A DNA stretch of 64,000 bases from Cladochytrium replicatum (Eukaryota; Chytridiomycota; Chytridiomycetes; Cladochytriales; Cladochytriaceae). A program made the translations under genes and the position numbers. The notes beneath the pieces were generated by a model. That model did not search any database, had not been told where the DNA came from, and worked only from the letters and a program-made list of their open reading frames with translations. This document shows positions 23,745 through 34,699 of this stretch, piece after piece. Within the stretch, counting starts at the first letter, position 1. Each line of letters begins with the position of its first letter. The DNA lies in assembly GCA_025526935.1 (NCBI GenBank), contig JAHLKD010000072.1, forward strand, positions 124,001 to 188,000, given 5' to 3'.

Positions 23745-25069
23745 ATGCCGCTGCAACTCAGAGCAGAACTGACAGGTTGGTCTTGGAAAGCGAAGTTCGA
23801 TGAAACTCTAAATACGGGATGGTAGGACACACCGAGACTGTATGGCAAGTGTCCTGGTCGCCGACGTCACACACCCTCGCTTCATGCAGTACCGACAAAA
23901 CAATCCGACTCTGGAAACCGTCTCGACCCGATGATCCCACAGGCTCAATATGGACATGTGTCGGCGTCATTCCCGATGCGCATAAGAGGACGATTCGTTC
24001 TGTCGCATTTTCTCCTGACGGAAAACAAATCGCTTCGGCCAGTTTCGACGGCATTACAGCGATTTGGGAGTTTGGCGAGGATGGAGGTGAGATGGAACGC
24101 GTAGAATCTTGAGCAAGTTGATCAAAACGGAACTGGAATAACAAATATAGAATTCGAGTGCATTGCTACTCTGGAGGGCCACGAGAACGAGGTGAAATCT
24201 GTATCATGGGCTGCCAATGGGACCCTTTTGGCGACCAGCAGTCGCGACAAAACAGTGTGGGTGTGGGAGATAACTGGCGACAGCGAGTTTGAGATTCTCG
24301 AAGTGTTGGGCGAGCATACACAAGACGTGAAACACGTGCAGTGGCATCCAACTGATGAGGTAATCCATTTGGATGATGGCACTGCTGTCTTTTCTTACTT
24401 GTTTTGGAAGCTTTTGGCATCGTGCAGCTACGACGATACCATCAAGCTATGGATGGAGAACGGCCAAGACGATTGGGCTTGTGCAGGAACCATGGAGGGA
24501 CACACTTCCACAGTATGGTCCGTCGATTTTGACCAAACTGGCAACTATCTTGGTGAGAAAAGATTGTCTTAACTTCCTGGTCCGCTGCTTGACTCATGCA
24601 TCCGATATATCCAGCATCGGTGAGCGACGACAAGTCCATTAAGATTTGGAGAAGGCCGCCAGACTGGACAAGGGATGTCGTGGGACGAGGGAGAAAGATA
24701 GGTTGGCCATGCGTCCACACGATTCCCGCGGCACACAATCGCAGCATATATTCCGTCTCATGGTCCAAATTCAATGATTTGATTGCCACAGCGGGAGGTG
24801 ACAACACGATCAACGTGTTCCGAGTATCCAAGGTGAGTCAAGGGCATGTTTAATTATGCATCAATTGATCCATTGAAATGCAGCCGGATGGCGACGATCA
24901 GCAAGTACATATGGCAATAGAATGCGCGCAGCAAAAAGCACATGGGGAGATGGACATAAATTGTGTGCGGTGGTTCAATGGAAGTGTAAACTCGACTGCG
25001 TATCATAACCTTATAGCGACGGGTGGGGATGATGGGGTTATACGAATTTGGGAATACACCCTGGCGTGA
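23745..25069 (+). CDS. CIA1: CIAO1/Cia1 WD40 protein of cytosolic Fe-S assembly
   Basis: This is a scaffold of the cytosolic iron-sulfur targeting complex, which hands Fe-S clusters to nuclear and cytosolic enzymes. The start at 23745 gives [10 protein letters not shown], joined by a short intron to [13 protein letters not shown]. Seven WD repeats follow: [63 protein letters not shown] and [12 protein letters not shown]. These and the [12 protein letters not shown] and [13 protein letters not shown]-like contexts are typical of CIAO1. About five introns of 50-60 nt are implied and the frame is intact, ending TGA at 25067. Identity is secure. Confidence 0.95.
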
Positions 25070-25074
25070 ATTCG

Positions 25075-26640
25075 GACATACGTAAAGCTTTTGATCCACA
25101 GGTGGTTTCTTCGTTTGTGCTTCTGCTACTTTAGGTGGCGGATGAGTACTGAGAATGAGGGACTCCAGCACCAGCGTTGGTGCAGGGGAGGGGTTTGTAA
25201 GTGGCTCGTTCTCCAAGATTGCTTCGACTGCGCTTATAGCACGCTGTTTCGACCACTTCTTCCAACTTGTCCAAGTCCATCAAAAGAAGGGATTGATCAA
25301 CAAATAGATGAAAGAAACGTATGAGTACTTCGTGCCAGTTGTGTCCATGACGTGAAAAGTTACGGAGTTCCCAGAAGCCTCGTCCTTCTTGACACTTCCA
25401 AGATCTTTGAATAAGATGTTTTTAATCCAGCGGACCTGTCTGCAAGCGTACTGCCTTGCACCAACCATCACGCGGGTAAGCCCTTCTTCTCTTAAATGAT
25501 GCAGTTCGTCGTAAAATGTATCGTCGTTCGCCGAAACGCTGCCTTTCTTTTGGATATCATTGTGGAGCTCTTTGAAACCTAATTAACCCACCATGTCAGA
25601 CCCTTGACAGTCTGCAAAGATCAAATATACAAACCTATTTTGAAGAACCCCTCGGTGTAGTCAGGGTCTTCGGCGGGAAAAGTTCTTTGATGATCAAATC
25701 TCAACAAACATGCCTCTCTAAGTTGAGCCAGATTTGATACATTATGCTCAATGCTTTCTTCTACCCTATCATTTCAAGTACTCGAGAATCAAGGCGGTTA
25801 TCCAGGATAGGCCAATCTGCATTTAGCCAGAGCAAGCATGTAGGATATCTAGTGAGGATATGAAAGACTCACGGCAACCATCCACTACTTGTACCTGAGA
25901 TTTTGTCTGATTTGCTAACAGATTACTGTTCCTTTCCCCCGTATCAGCAAAAAGCTAATACAAGGCAGAACTTAGAATCTCAGATGGGTCTAAAGTAGCA
26001 CTCTCTGACTCTGGAGTACTATCCAAAAAGGCAATAACGCGTTCCCTCAATGGCTCCTCCAAATTGGCCCGCCAGAGTCCTGTCTTGAGATGTTGGGAAG
26101 GGTTTGGACCAAAGTGCCGTCCCAAATAAGGCCCTGTAAGTAGAAGTTAGTTCCACCGACGTGTATTTCGTCAATCTGCTCACACGACCAAAGAAGATCA
26201 GAGAAGTAAGTGAAAGAAGAACTAGCCCCGTTCCTCTCTTTCTGGGGCTTTCTTACCACCCTTACATTTGCTGTCCGATCAAAGCTCAGCTGGATTCGAA
26301 ACTCACCACTCTGGTCGCGCCGGTGAGGAATTGGCAAACTGAATATTCTTCCTCTGGGTCCCCCCTTCATTTGTCAAGATGTCGAACCCTCGATATATCT
26401 GTGAAGTGATGATCAGCAAGCATGTTCATCGTTGAGATTTAGCAGCGACACCTGCATTGCGTCTGCATTGATAATCGGGCCATTGAGGTTTGTGCGAAGC
26501 CAACGTTCCAGTTCCCACGGTCAGTGATGGTTTTGTTGGACAAGCCACCAACCCAAGTATTTTTGTTTGGAGCCGATCATCCCATCCCGATGCGAATAAG
26601 CGTCCACCAGTCAGTCTTGGTTGGAATGCCGGGGAGATAT
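25075..26640 (-). pseudogene. MOD5: tRNA dimethylallyltransferase (MOD5/TRIT1), frame-disrupted
   Basis: This family adds the i6A modification at tRNA position 37. Right to left: LNGPIINADAMQ (26460), an intron, then IYRGFDILTN (26390). IDEIHVGGTNFYLQGLIWDG is at 26170, with the dimethylallyl-site glycines. LNADWPILDNRLDSRVLEM follows at 25790. EDPDYTEGFF and GARQYACRQVRWIKN lie at 25660-25430, the latter a diagnostic tRNA-binding helix. HVMDTTGT and an alanine-rich end (KQRAISAVEAILENEPL) close the series. The P-loop expected near 26550 is not readable in one frame, and there is a frame change after DSRVLEM that no intron explains. The 3' end may overlap the end of CIAO1 on the other strand. 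Decay or sequence error remain open. Confidence 0.7.
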
Positions 26641-27005
26641 TCCGCACGCTATTCATGGAATCTAGCTACATAATGATTCTCCATTGCAATCTTCTACATT
26701 TGAACGTTTCTTCAGTGTTTCTTTGGGTGACAGTGACTCCCAAATACCGCGTCTCCCACCACATTCGCCGGTTTCGACCGCTTGCCATTGCCACCACTTG
26801 CTCGGTGCTCTCGCTCTATACGTACCCTGCTCCTGCTGCCCAGGCATCCCGGCTGACTCTAGTCCCATTACCCAGTGTCACCACCACCGCACTATCTCCC
26901 GCAGATCAAATTCAACGAGACCCCAACCGCGTCGTGCCCAAGGTTCCAAAATCAAAATATACCACTGGCCCCATCCCGACCCCCAAAACGTTCTCTTCTT
27001 AGCTG

Positions 27006-28931
27006 ATGGACCAGCTAAAGCAGGAGGAGCAGCGCATAGATCTCAATGTTCTTCACCTTAGCAGCAGTGACGACCACCAGAAGAAACAAAAGCGCTTCAA
27101 GCGGACAGTGTTCGGTGTGCTCACCATCGTTCACCACAAGTTCTACAAATCAAAGGCGAATTCGCTCGAGTCCTACTTTAGAGACGCTTGGAAGATCTCT
27201 CGCGCTCAGGTGAGCCAAACAAACGGTTGATGTCTGTGTGCTGAGACAACGGGAATTCGTTGAGTGCCGCTTGCAGTGCTGTTACACTCGGATGATAACC
27301 AGGCTTATTCTAATTCCCTTACGACTTAATTACAGGTGTATCGTTTTATCGATTGTGCACTTGTGCTGAAGCAACTTGACGGTTTCGACGAGCAACCTTG
27401 CCGGGAACGTCTCTGTCGCTCACTCAAAAAGCTTGCCAAGAATAAGCAAGATATTTGCAAGCTTTGGGGTGCAGTCTTGGCCAGAGTGAACAACGACCAC
27501 GAGGCAGTAACATCCACAATCATCAACGCAGTGTGGAAGGATCTTTTGGCGAAAGGAGAGACAACCGGCGAGCCGAATCCAGGTGAAGACGAGACTCACT
27601 TTGAAGACAACGAAGCAGAAAGATCTCTCAGCGAGAACGAACTGATGATGGACGAGCTTTCGGAGAGGGATCGAATCTCTCCCGTGAACAACGGCAGGAT
27701 AACTGGAGCGAGCGAACGCGAAGCGTCTCGGCCGACTCCTGAATTGGAAGAACAGGCGACTTCCTCGTCATTATCTGCCGCGGATACATTGGTACCAACA
27801 TCCACTCAGCTGCCCTCAATATATGCGGATCGCAACGGGGCTTTGGCTCCTCGCACAATACATCCATATCTTCAAGGACCAGACCCCCGTCTGCTTCAAC
27901 CTCCGGCGACGTTCGCTTATTATGAAGCGCCGGGAAGTAAGCGAGCTGCGCCAATGACGTCTGAGCAGCTCCAATCAACCCGCCGGAGAATACGATCGCC
28001 TTCACCGTCGGCAAGAAGAAGCCCTGTTCGAGGTGCTCCACCCCAAGTTCAGCCAAATGGGCCACCGCTACCACGCGATTACCACCACCATGGTTATGAT
28101 ATTGCCCATGCACCGAGTTGGAAGCATCCACCAGCTCCCGCGTGGTATCCTCCACCGGGCTCATGGCGCTGGGTTCCTCACGGCGCACAATTTTGGGACG
28201 AACCGTTGCAGCCGCCACACAGTTTCCTTGCGTCGATTCTGGACCCACGGGACTTGGAGTACCTCACGTACATTCTTCATACGCTACACTCACGAGGCTA
28301 TACTCTTCAGCCATGGATGCGTGGCAGATGGCATCCTGAGCCCGTCGAGTACTGGCGAGTTGCTTGCATCGATCCGAGAGATTATCGAAATTCTTCAGAC
28401 GGGGGAAACATTGAATTGAGAATACCTGCTCCTCGCGCATATGGCCCTATTCCTCCGGGTGCTATTCCGCCGGGGGTGCAACCACCGCATCATCTGATGA
28501 GTCAGCTCGGCGGCACGCCGCAAGGTCCACCTCCTCCGCACCATCGAGCGCAACCTCCAGAAGAGTACTTCCTGGGTGAGGCTCCTCATGTTCATCGTGG
28601 GTCAGCTCATTCTTTCTCGGGACCGCAACCACTGCCGCCGGCAAGCCAGCAGCAGCAACAGCAACACCAACAACAGTCTCAGTCGCAACAACCGCCGCAA
28701 CAGCAGCACCAACAACAGCAGAAACAGCAACAACAAGCGCAACCTAATGTTGAGTACATTCATCATCCTGCACACGGGAACCATTATCCCTCTTCAAAGG
28801 GAGCTCCCCCACTTTTACCCGCTGGTTCCCGCTTTTATGTCCCGGCGCCGTCGCCACACGGTCCTCCGAATGGCCCGTATGAATTTGAGTACCCGAACCA
28901 TCACTCGGCTCCTCCCCAAAATCCGCTGTAG
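27006..28931 (+). CDS. Possible HTH DNA-binding protein with a Pro/Gln-rich tail
   Basis: Exon 1 (27006-27209) and exon 2 (from 27336) join across an intron. The first 150 residues form a helical region (SYFRDAWKISRAQVYRFIDC, then CRERLCRSLKKLAKN, ICKLWGAVLARVNND). Its spacing recalls the ParB/plasmid-type helix-turn-helix seen in bacteria (ISRAxxYRxI ... RxL ... W ... T). That likeness is my inference; no fungal family name comes to mind. The rest is disordered, proline-rich, with a long glutamine run near residues 440-475. At 28929 the frame meets TAG, but it continues for 49 more codons of the same Pro/Gln/His composition to a TGA at 29076. The 5' end could extend upstream: the same frame is open before a splice-like TTCTTAG at 26995. 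Confidence 0.6.
28647..28742 (+). repeat. CAG/CAA glutamine-coding repeat
   Basis: An imperfect CAR-trinucleotide run encodes a Gln tract broken by His, Ser, Pro and Lys. It lies inside the Pro/Gln-rich gene and is a likely length-variable site. Confidence 0.85.
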
Positions 28932-29078
28932 CAACCGCCACAGCACTCTGAAGAGCCAGGGCAAGGATCATACCATCACAATGTTTCGCATGACCATCCT
29001 CACTATCCCCACCACGGATTCCATCAGGGTTCTGGGGTAGCCCCACCGCCTGGCGCAGGACCGGCATCGCAGACTTGA

Positions 29079-29370
29079 CACTCGAGCGTGATTAGTTTTC
29101 TTCTCTGTTCCCGATACAGTTCATCCTTCTAAGGCTTTGTCGTGATTTGAGCTTTCATATTTTCGATAATCCATCACAGCACATAAGACAAAAATACGTC
29201 TGTCAGTTCTGCTTTGAGTTGCGGCGGCATCTGAAATCAAATCACTCGTGGGAAACCAGGATGTCGGAGTTGGACGGTTGGGAGCACATGACACTGGCTA
29301 GAGTCCCTTGGTATTTTGTCTCAGTGGTTAGCTTTAACAGGTGAATTTCACTTAGAGCCATAAAACGTGT
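29079..29370. other. Intergenic stretch, nothing recognised
   Basis: Likely 3' flank of the Gln-rich gene and 5' flank of the CHL1 fragment. A short open frame at 29147-29344 ends in VPWYFVSVVSFNR, which could be an early exon of the helicase, but I cannot support it. Confidence 0.3.
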
Positions 29371-30300
29371 AAAATGAGTTTATTGAAACCATGCATGACG
29401 TGCTGGTGAACGGCCAGGTTGGGATCCTCGAATCCCCCACTGGAACTGTAGGCTGGAAACATGTCCAGGTCTCAGGTTTCGCGATAACTCATTCTCACAG
29501 GGAAAATCGTTGAGCTTGATCTGAAGTTTGCTCACCTGGATCAGAGAGCGTGCTACCGCTGAAAAACAAGTTACGCTTAACCTGAAGGGACCATGCAGCC
29601 TATTGCGGCTACAATGGGATCGGTAGAAGAAATGGCAAAAACCGATCCGGTCTCCATTCCTGATGAACCCAAACCAACAAAGCTGCGACGCATTCGTTCA
29701 AAGCTTGAGGAAGATGACCAGCTTCCTGATGATTATGACAGCAGTGAAGAGACGTCGACAGAAGATTCGAAATTCTCCTAGCTAGCACCTATGCAAGAAC
29801 CTCCCAGGCAGATCATGTACACGTCCGGCACGGTACGCGATTATATCAATAGAAAACTTGTCGCATTTTCTCAAAGAAAGAGCAAAGCATTCCCAACTCG
29901 CGAAGTTCGTCGAGGAGCTTCCCAAAACAGAATTCAAAGATTCATCAAAGCTCGTGACGTTGGGATCTGGAAAGACTTTGTGTATCAACTCAAAACTGAA
30001 ACGCGGGAATCTATCAGCAGAAGAGATTAACGACCGGTGCAGAGAGCAACTGACCACCAAAGAATGGTGTCCCAACTTTGATAGGACCCCTCGGGGCAAA
30101 GTTCAATCCATTCAGAAAAAAAGTTCACAACGAAATTCAGGACATCGAAGATCTTGTAACGCTTGGTGAGAGAACATGTACGTCTCCAAGTGGAACGTCC
30201 CAACACTATCTGATAATGTTTGACGCTGAAAAGAAGCGCTATACAACAAATGAACGACTTTGCGGCAATTTATCTGGTGAGCTATGTTTGGTCAGGTGCT
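29370..30300 (+). pseudogene. CHL1: CHL1/DDX11-type DNA helicase, N-terminal fragment
   Basis: Pieces of an XPD-family Fe-S helicase involved in sister-chromatid cohesion appear in order: FIETMHDVLVNGQVGILESPTGT (29371-29439), shown here only as the Walker A half, then GKSLSLI after an intron (29501). An acidic linker (DDYDSSEETSTEDS) and PPRQIMYTS follow at 29800-29830. HSQLAKFVEELPKTEF, KLVTLGSGKTLCIN and EEINDRCREQLTTKEW lie at 29890-30070, and QDIEDLVTLGERT at 30140-30175. The match stops near 30300; the rest of the helicase (Walker B onward) is missing before the opposite-strand methyltransferase. There is an in-frame TGA just after GKSLSLI, where relatives have Cys, a TAG before LAPMQEPP, and a frame change before QDIEDL. 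I read it as a truncated copy. Confidence 0.7.
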
Positions 30301-30559
30301 GCTGTTGGTTTTTACGGCTTTCTGGGATTTTGAAAAGTAGATTCGCAGTGGTCTAATCCAACCAAATCTGAGACGGAAGCTGCCAAACTGGATAAAACTT
30401 CTGGTACTTTAGTCCCACGGTCAAAGCAAACGCAGCTTTGAGCAACATTTACTCCTATGATTCCTATTTCGATGCGGTAGTGGGATGAAGAGTGCAGCAT
30501 GTATTTTCTTTGTACAACCTTAACAACAATAATCTCCGATGTGTATTCGGGCTGGAGGC

Positions 30560-32064
30560 TAAAAGTCTTGCAATTTAGGAGAACATGAATTAATGCTCCT
30601 AACCGAATCATGATGATCTTCTCTTGCGAGCTGTAATGCGGAACTGTTATCAACGAATTAGAGCATGAGCAAGTGACATATGATATATGATGGAACGAGA
30701 CATACCACTTGCACATACGCGTGTGCGACCGAGCAAGCGTCGAAGAAGCCCTCGCAAAACTTATTCAGTTCTTGCTCACTAGGTTGTGGACCGCTGCCTC
30801 CGCTCTTGACCGTCGCAATTAAAGGCATGATACCCATCATGCTGCTGTGCATATGGATACGGCATAGTCTGCCGAGTTCTCCGTCCCAGCCTATCGGAAT
30901 GGTGCAACGGACGACCTGTATGTCCGTGAAGCTGTTGGTTGCTTCGACGTGATCAGAGATCTTCTTTGCTGTTGACAATGAAGATAAGGCAGGTGCAGAG
31001 ACGAGGAATGTCTATCGTATACCGCTGTGCCATTCAAACGATCCGATTTTCAGCCTTGCGAGAGTTTGGGAAAGGAAGTCGGCCATTGGTGCATTTTCAG
31101 GGAACAAAGGAATCGGATCCACCTGGAAGAGAACATAGATCAGATCTCTGGCTCACTTGATGTATACGGCGAACTAGCCTCCACGATTTCTAGATAACCA
31201 CCAGGTTTTAGTACTCGGGTCATCTCACGAAATGCATCCGTCCATTCGGTCTCGGGAGTGATAAAAAGATTTGCTTGCTCGTGAACTAAAATGCAACAGT
31301 TCAGTGGTGTACTGGCATTGTAATCGAAGTTTGCACGTACCATAGTCGAACACGCCTTCTTTGACTGTTGGAAAATGGCACCTGGTGAGAAACTTAATCG
31401 GTGTTATGGTGAGACGCTTACATGGTATTCTACCTAACGAATCAGTTTCAACGATCCGAACCTTTTTGTCCAACTTCATGAGATGAATATCAGGCCATAC
31501 ACTGAAAGTCAGATCCTACAGTAAAAGTTGAGCGTTGTGACATGTGGGTGGTAGTCCTACCAGAGCAAAATAATCACATTTGGGAAAGTCTTTTACTGTT
31601 TCCTTCAACCAAATGCCAGTCTGAGCTCTAAACAACGGTAAATCAGCGGGAATCGTGTTGAAGCGTACGTATTTACCCTGCATCAAGAACCTTCATACCT
31701 GAATCCAATTCCTCCTGAGATACTTCCGAAAACGTGGGGTGAAATCGTTGTTTGACGAGGTAGTATTGTTGCAATGCAAGTTTAGATCCTTGCGTAACCT
31801 CTACGGGCTTTGATATGTGAGGAGGATGCAAAGGTCGTCGTGCAACCTCATGTAACCTACTGGCGATGGGACGAAGAATCGGAGAAGAGGGTCTGGAGAA
31901 GGAGTCGAAGAGACGGAGGAAAGGCTTCCTTGCCGTTCCCTATCACTAGGAGTGGGCGATGTTGCTGGAAGGGAGCTTGGCGGAGAGCTGGAACTGGACG
32001 TGTAGGACCATAGAGAATTGGTCCGCTGACGTTTAACCCTGAGCGTTTGGAGAGTATTGCCCAT
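30560..32064 (-). CDS. LaeA-like SAM-dependent methyltransferase (copy 1)
   Basis: The start at 32064 gives MGNTLQTLR, a possible N-myristoylation site, followed by a serine-rich head. Exons joined by 40-60 nt introns give VEVTQGSKLALQQYYLVKQRF (trim: QGSKLALQQYYLVKQ), KVLDAGAQTGIWLKE (SAM-binding motif I), and DLTFSVWPDIHLMKLD. EGVFDYVHEQANLFITPETEW and then EFxRVLKPGGYLEIVE follow (31180-31250), and finally a C-terminal part with CTIPIGWDGELGRLCR near 30890. This layout is shared by fungal LaeA/UmtA-type proteins, whose substrates are mostly unknown. I could follow all splices without breaks. The 3' end is approximate. A paralogue starts at 63077. Confidence 0.75.
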
Positions 32065-32330
32065 GATTATGTATGCCAGGGATAGGGACGCTGACAGGGC
32101 CGGCCCCCTTTGCTGCGACAGGTTCGAACCGTGGGGGTGGCGAGATGTGGGCAACTTTAAGCAATCACAGGGTCCATGAGTCACGCGCAGACTACCATTT
32201 CACTTGGAATGGGGGTAGTATGTATTCCAGCATTCATTTTAAGCGGACATCCAAACATCGCAAATACTCAATCCCGCCGCTTTGACGCAACAACAACAGA
32301 ATTGTTCTGTTTCAATTTGTGTGAGAAGAT

Positions 32331-34531
32331 GGCGGTGGCTTGTGATGGACTGGGTGAAGGTCTTCGCCAATCTCAGGGAAACAGTTTCTACTCTGGTATC
32401 TCGAGCTGAACAGGGCTCATTCTCAGAGGCAACGCACGAGGAGGTGCGATTCTACTATTTGGGCATGAGTTTCCTTTTCCTCGTATGTTTGCTGGCAGGG
32501 GAATGTCCCGGCATCATTCAACAATGCCGCAACTGCTCTTTTCCTCGAGTTGACTGAGGTCAATCGATCTCTGCATCTTCATTCAAAAGCAGTGAAGCAG
32601 GAAACTCACGACGCGAAACAAACAATAGATCGTGCCCAATTGGAATGCAAATCTAAACTACGAAAGACTCTACCTTCAGAGAGATTGAAAAGTTTGACGA
32701 GCTCGAGTAAGCTATCTTCAACTTGTCTGAAGTAAATTTTAGCTTTATAACGTTTGTGCTCTTTGAAGAACGATATACCAGGATATTGATCGTATGCCAG
32801 AAGAGGAGTTTATACAGCAAGCCCTGCCAGAGTACATTGCCGCCGCCACGGACGAGCGCAATATGCTGCTGAGTCAGGTTCGATTCGAAATGGCAGAACG
32901 ATTAAGGCGTTCATGACGGTCCGTGTATTCAAAGTTTGTACTGATTTTGTTGAAACATTGCAAAAGGAGGAGAAGGAACTGGAAACACAAACAACCCAAT
33001 TGGCAACAGAGATGAAGGAGAAAGCGGCAGAGTTGGAGAGTATCGACAAGGAGCTCGAACAGCTGCTCAAGGTATGCTTTGCAGTTGAACTCTCTCAAGT
33101 TCTCACACAAATTCTTTCGCTCAGTACACTGTACCACTGCAAGAGAGTCTGAAATTACCTGTGACTGCTCAACACACGACTATCGAGCTGGCTGCATTGC
33201 TTCCTCGACCATTGTTTGTGCTGTATCAAACAGCGTACGGATTTAGCACGGCGTTTGGTATACATGACGGCTGTTGCCTTATCTCAGACGAATTCTTTCA
33301 TTCTATATAGTCAGAGGGTGCAACGAGTGTTTTGATCGAAGGAGATCAAGTTGCAGCATTACAGTATCTGGAGCAAAGAGCAGAAGCAAAGGAAGATGAC
33401 GACCAGATGGAAACTGACGCGGGAGATGACGAGAAGGAAGAACATCAATCCCATGGCCATCACAAAGTGACAGACGAGACTTTTGTAAGACACCCATTAA
33501 AGCTTGTCATATCAATACCCGGCACCGGTGGGTGGGACTGCGGTGCTTTCCTATTAGCCCAACTGAAAGAGAACTCTAGCAAAGCTGATCTGCTCGTACC
33601 TACCCAGCATGGAGATTGTTTTTAGCATCGTCAGAACTGCTCGAACCTATCGAATTTGTTCGACCTGCTTTCCTTCTCTCTGCTCTATTTCCATCTGATT
33701 TCGGTCTTACCAACCCAAATCCGTTGAACAAACATTTCCGGAGGTTTGTTGTTTGGTTTGGAGATTTTTTGGAGACTCACTATACGATGCAGAGACATTG
33801 TTGTTCAAAAGGATGGGCCTATAATTGGCTGCAGGCCCTCTGCGGTTACGAGTTCCCGGTGGCAGCCCCTCCATCAGATTCGATATCCACGAAGTGGTAC
33901 CTTGAGTCACGGAGTGACAAAGATCTCATGGAGCGATCGACCGGTCATTTACGACCGGAAAGGGAACTTACCTTGCGCATGGGATTGAGCTTGTTCGAGC
34001 GAGGCATGCTGCACTAAAAGAACTCGGTGCTGCTCTTTGCGAGCTTGAAATCAGGTTTGTGCTAATAGACAGCGATCTCATTTCCCTTGATTTACTATAT
34101 TACGGCACTCTTGCTTTTCCAGACGTCGCCGCATTCAATAAGTTTCCAGCCCTGTCAAAGTTTGAGGAGAAATCGTTATGCTTCGTGGATATCCTCCTTT
34201 GCCTGGTTTTGAAAGACTGAAAATAGGATCAAATTGGTGATCAATTGTGGTCGTATCTGGTCAGATTTGAGTGGAAAGGTAGAGCAAAATTATGGATGTG
34301 GTTTGTTAAGGTTGTCTTATTAACTGGGATTTCTGTTCAGGGATGTCATATGAAGTCTCCATTGCGGTTTCCCCAGCTTATCCCGACGACGTTTCTCGTT
34401 TTCAAATCGTGGTCAGCACGGGAATAAGAGTAGAGGTTCGTCGGAGTTGGGGAACATTGATCGAGTATGCTGCATTTCGATTACAGAGCATGGAGAAACG
34501 TCTGGAAAATCCGCTGCAAATCATCGCATAA
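32331..34531 (+). pseudogene. THOC5: THO complex subunit 5 (THOC5), frame-disrupted
   Basis: THOC5 belongs to the THO/TREX complex, which links transcription to mRNA export. The series shows FLELTEVNRSLHLHSKAVKQ and ETHDAKQTIDRAQLE (32545-32640), NLNYERLYLQRE, and DIDRMPEEEFIQQALPEYIA (32783). A coiled coil at 32920-33075, LPRPLFVLYQTAYGFSTAF (33210) and an acidic insert (33390-33450) follow. Then come LLSALFPSDFGLTNPNPLN (33680), YNWLQALCGYEFP (33820) and GMSYEVSIAVSPAYPDD (34340), the ordered THOC5 landmarks. The frame shifts twice within about 60 bases after AQLE and again near 33620 and 33990, where introns do not fit. The intact stretches are long, so damage is recent or technical. Confidence 0.7.
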
Positions 34532-34699
34532 TTTGACAATGCAAAAAAGAAGAGCACTTTTGTGTACCAATTGCTAGCTTTGCTGCAAAGGTTGGATGAC
34601 CAACTACAGAAATCCTAGAAATGAACTGCGAACAGTCAAACTCTAACTCGGCCGAGAAGGCTCCAAATTTGAGAATCCAAATTATAATACTCGGCCGCC

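Noticed and set aside
24854-25216. A leftward frame overlapping the end of CIAO1, read as the C-terminus of MOD5
   Set aside because: Only its upstream part (near 25100-25216) resembles MOD5; the part opposite CIAO1 mirrors the coding strand and has no family motif.
29500-29530. Selenocysteine at the TGA after GKSLSLI in the CHL1 fragment, where relatives have Cys
   Set aside because: The gene is truncated and otherwise broken, no SECIS-like element could be shown, and helicases are not known selenoproteins.
32105-32150. A tRNA T-arm-like GGTTCGAACC
   Set aside because: The flanking bases do not form a T-stem, and no cloverleaf fits on either strand.
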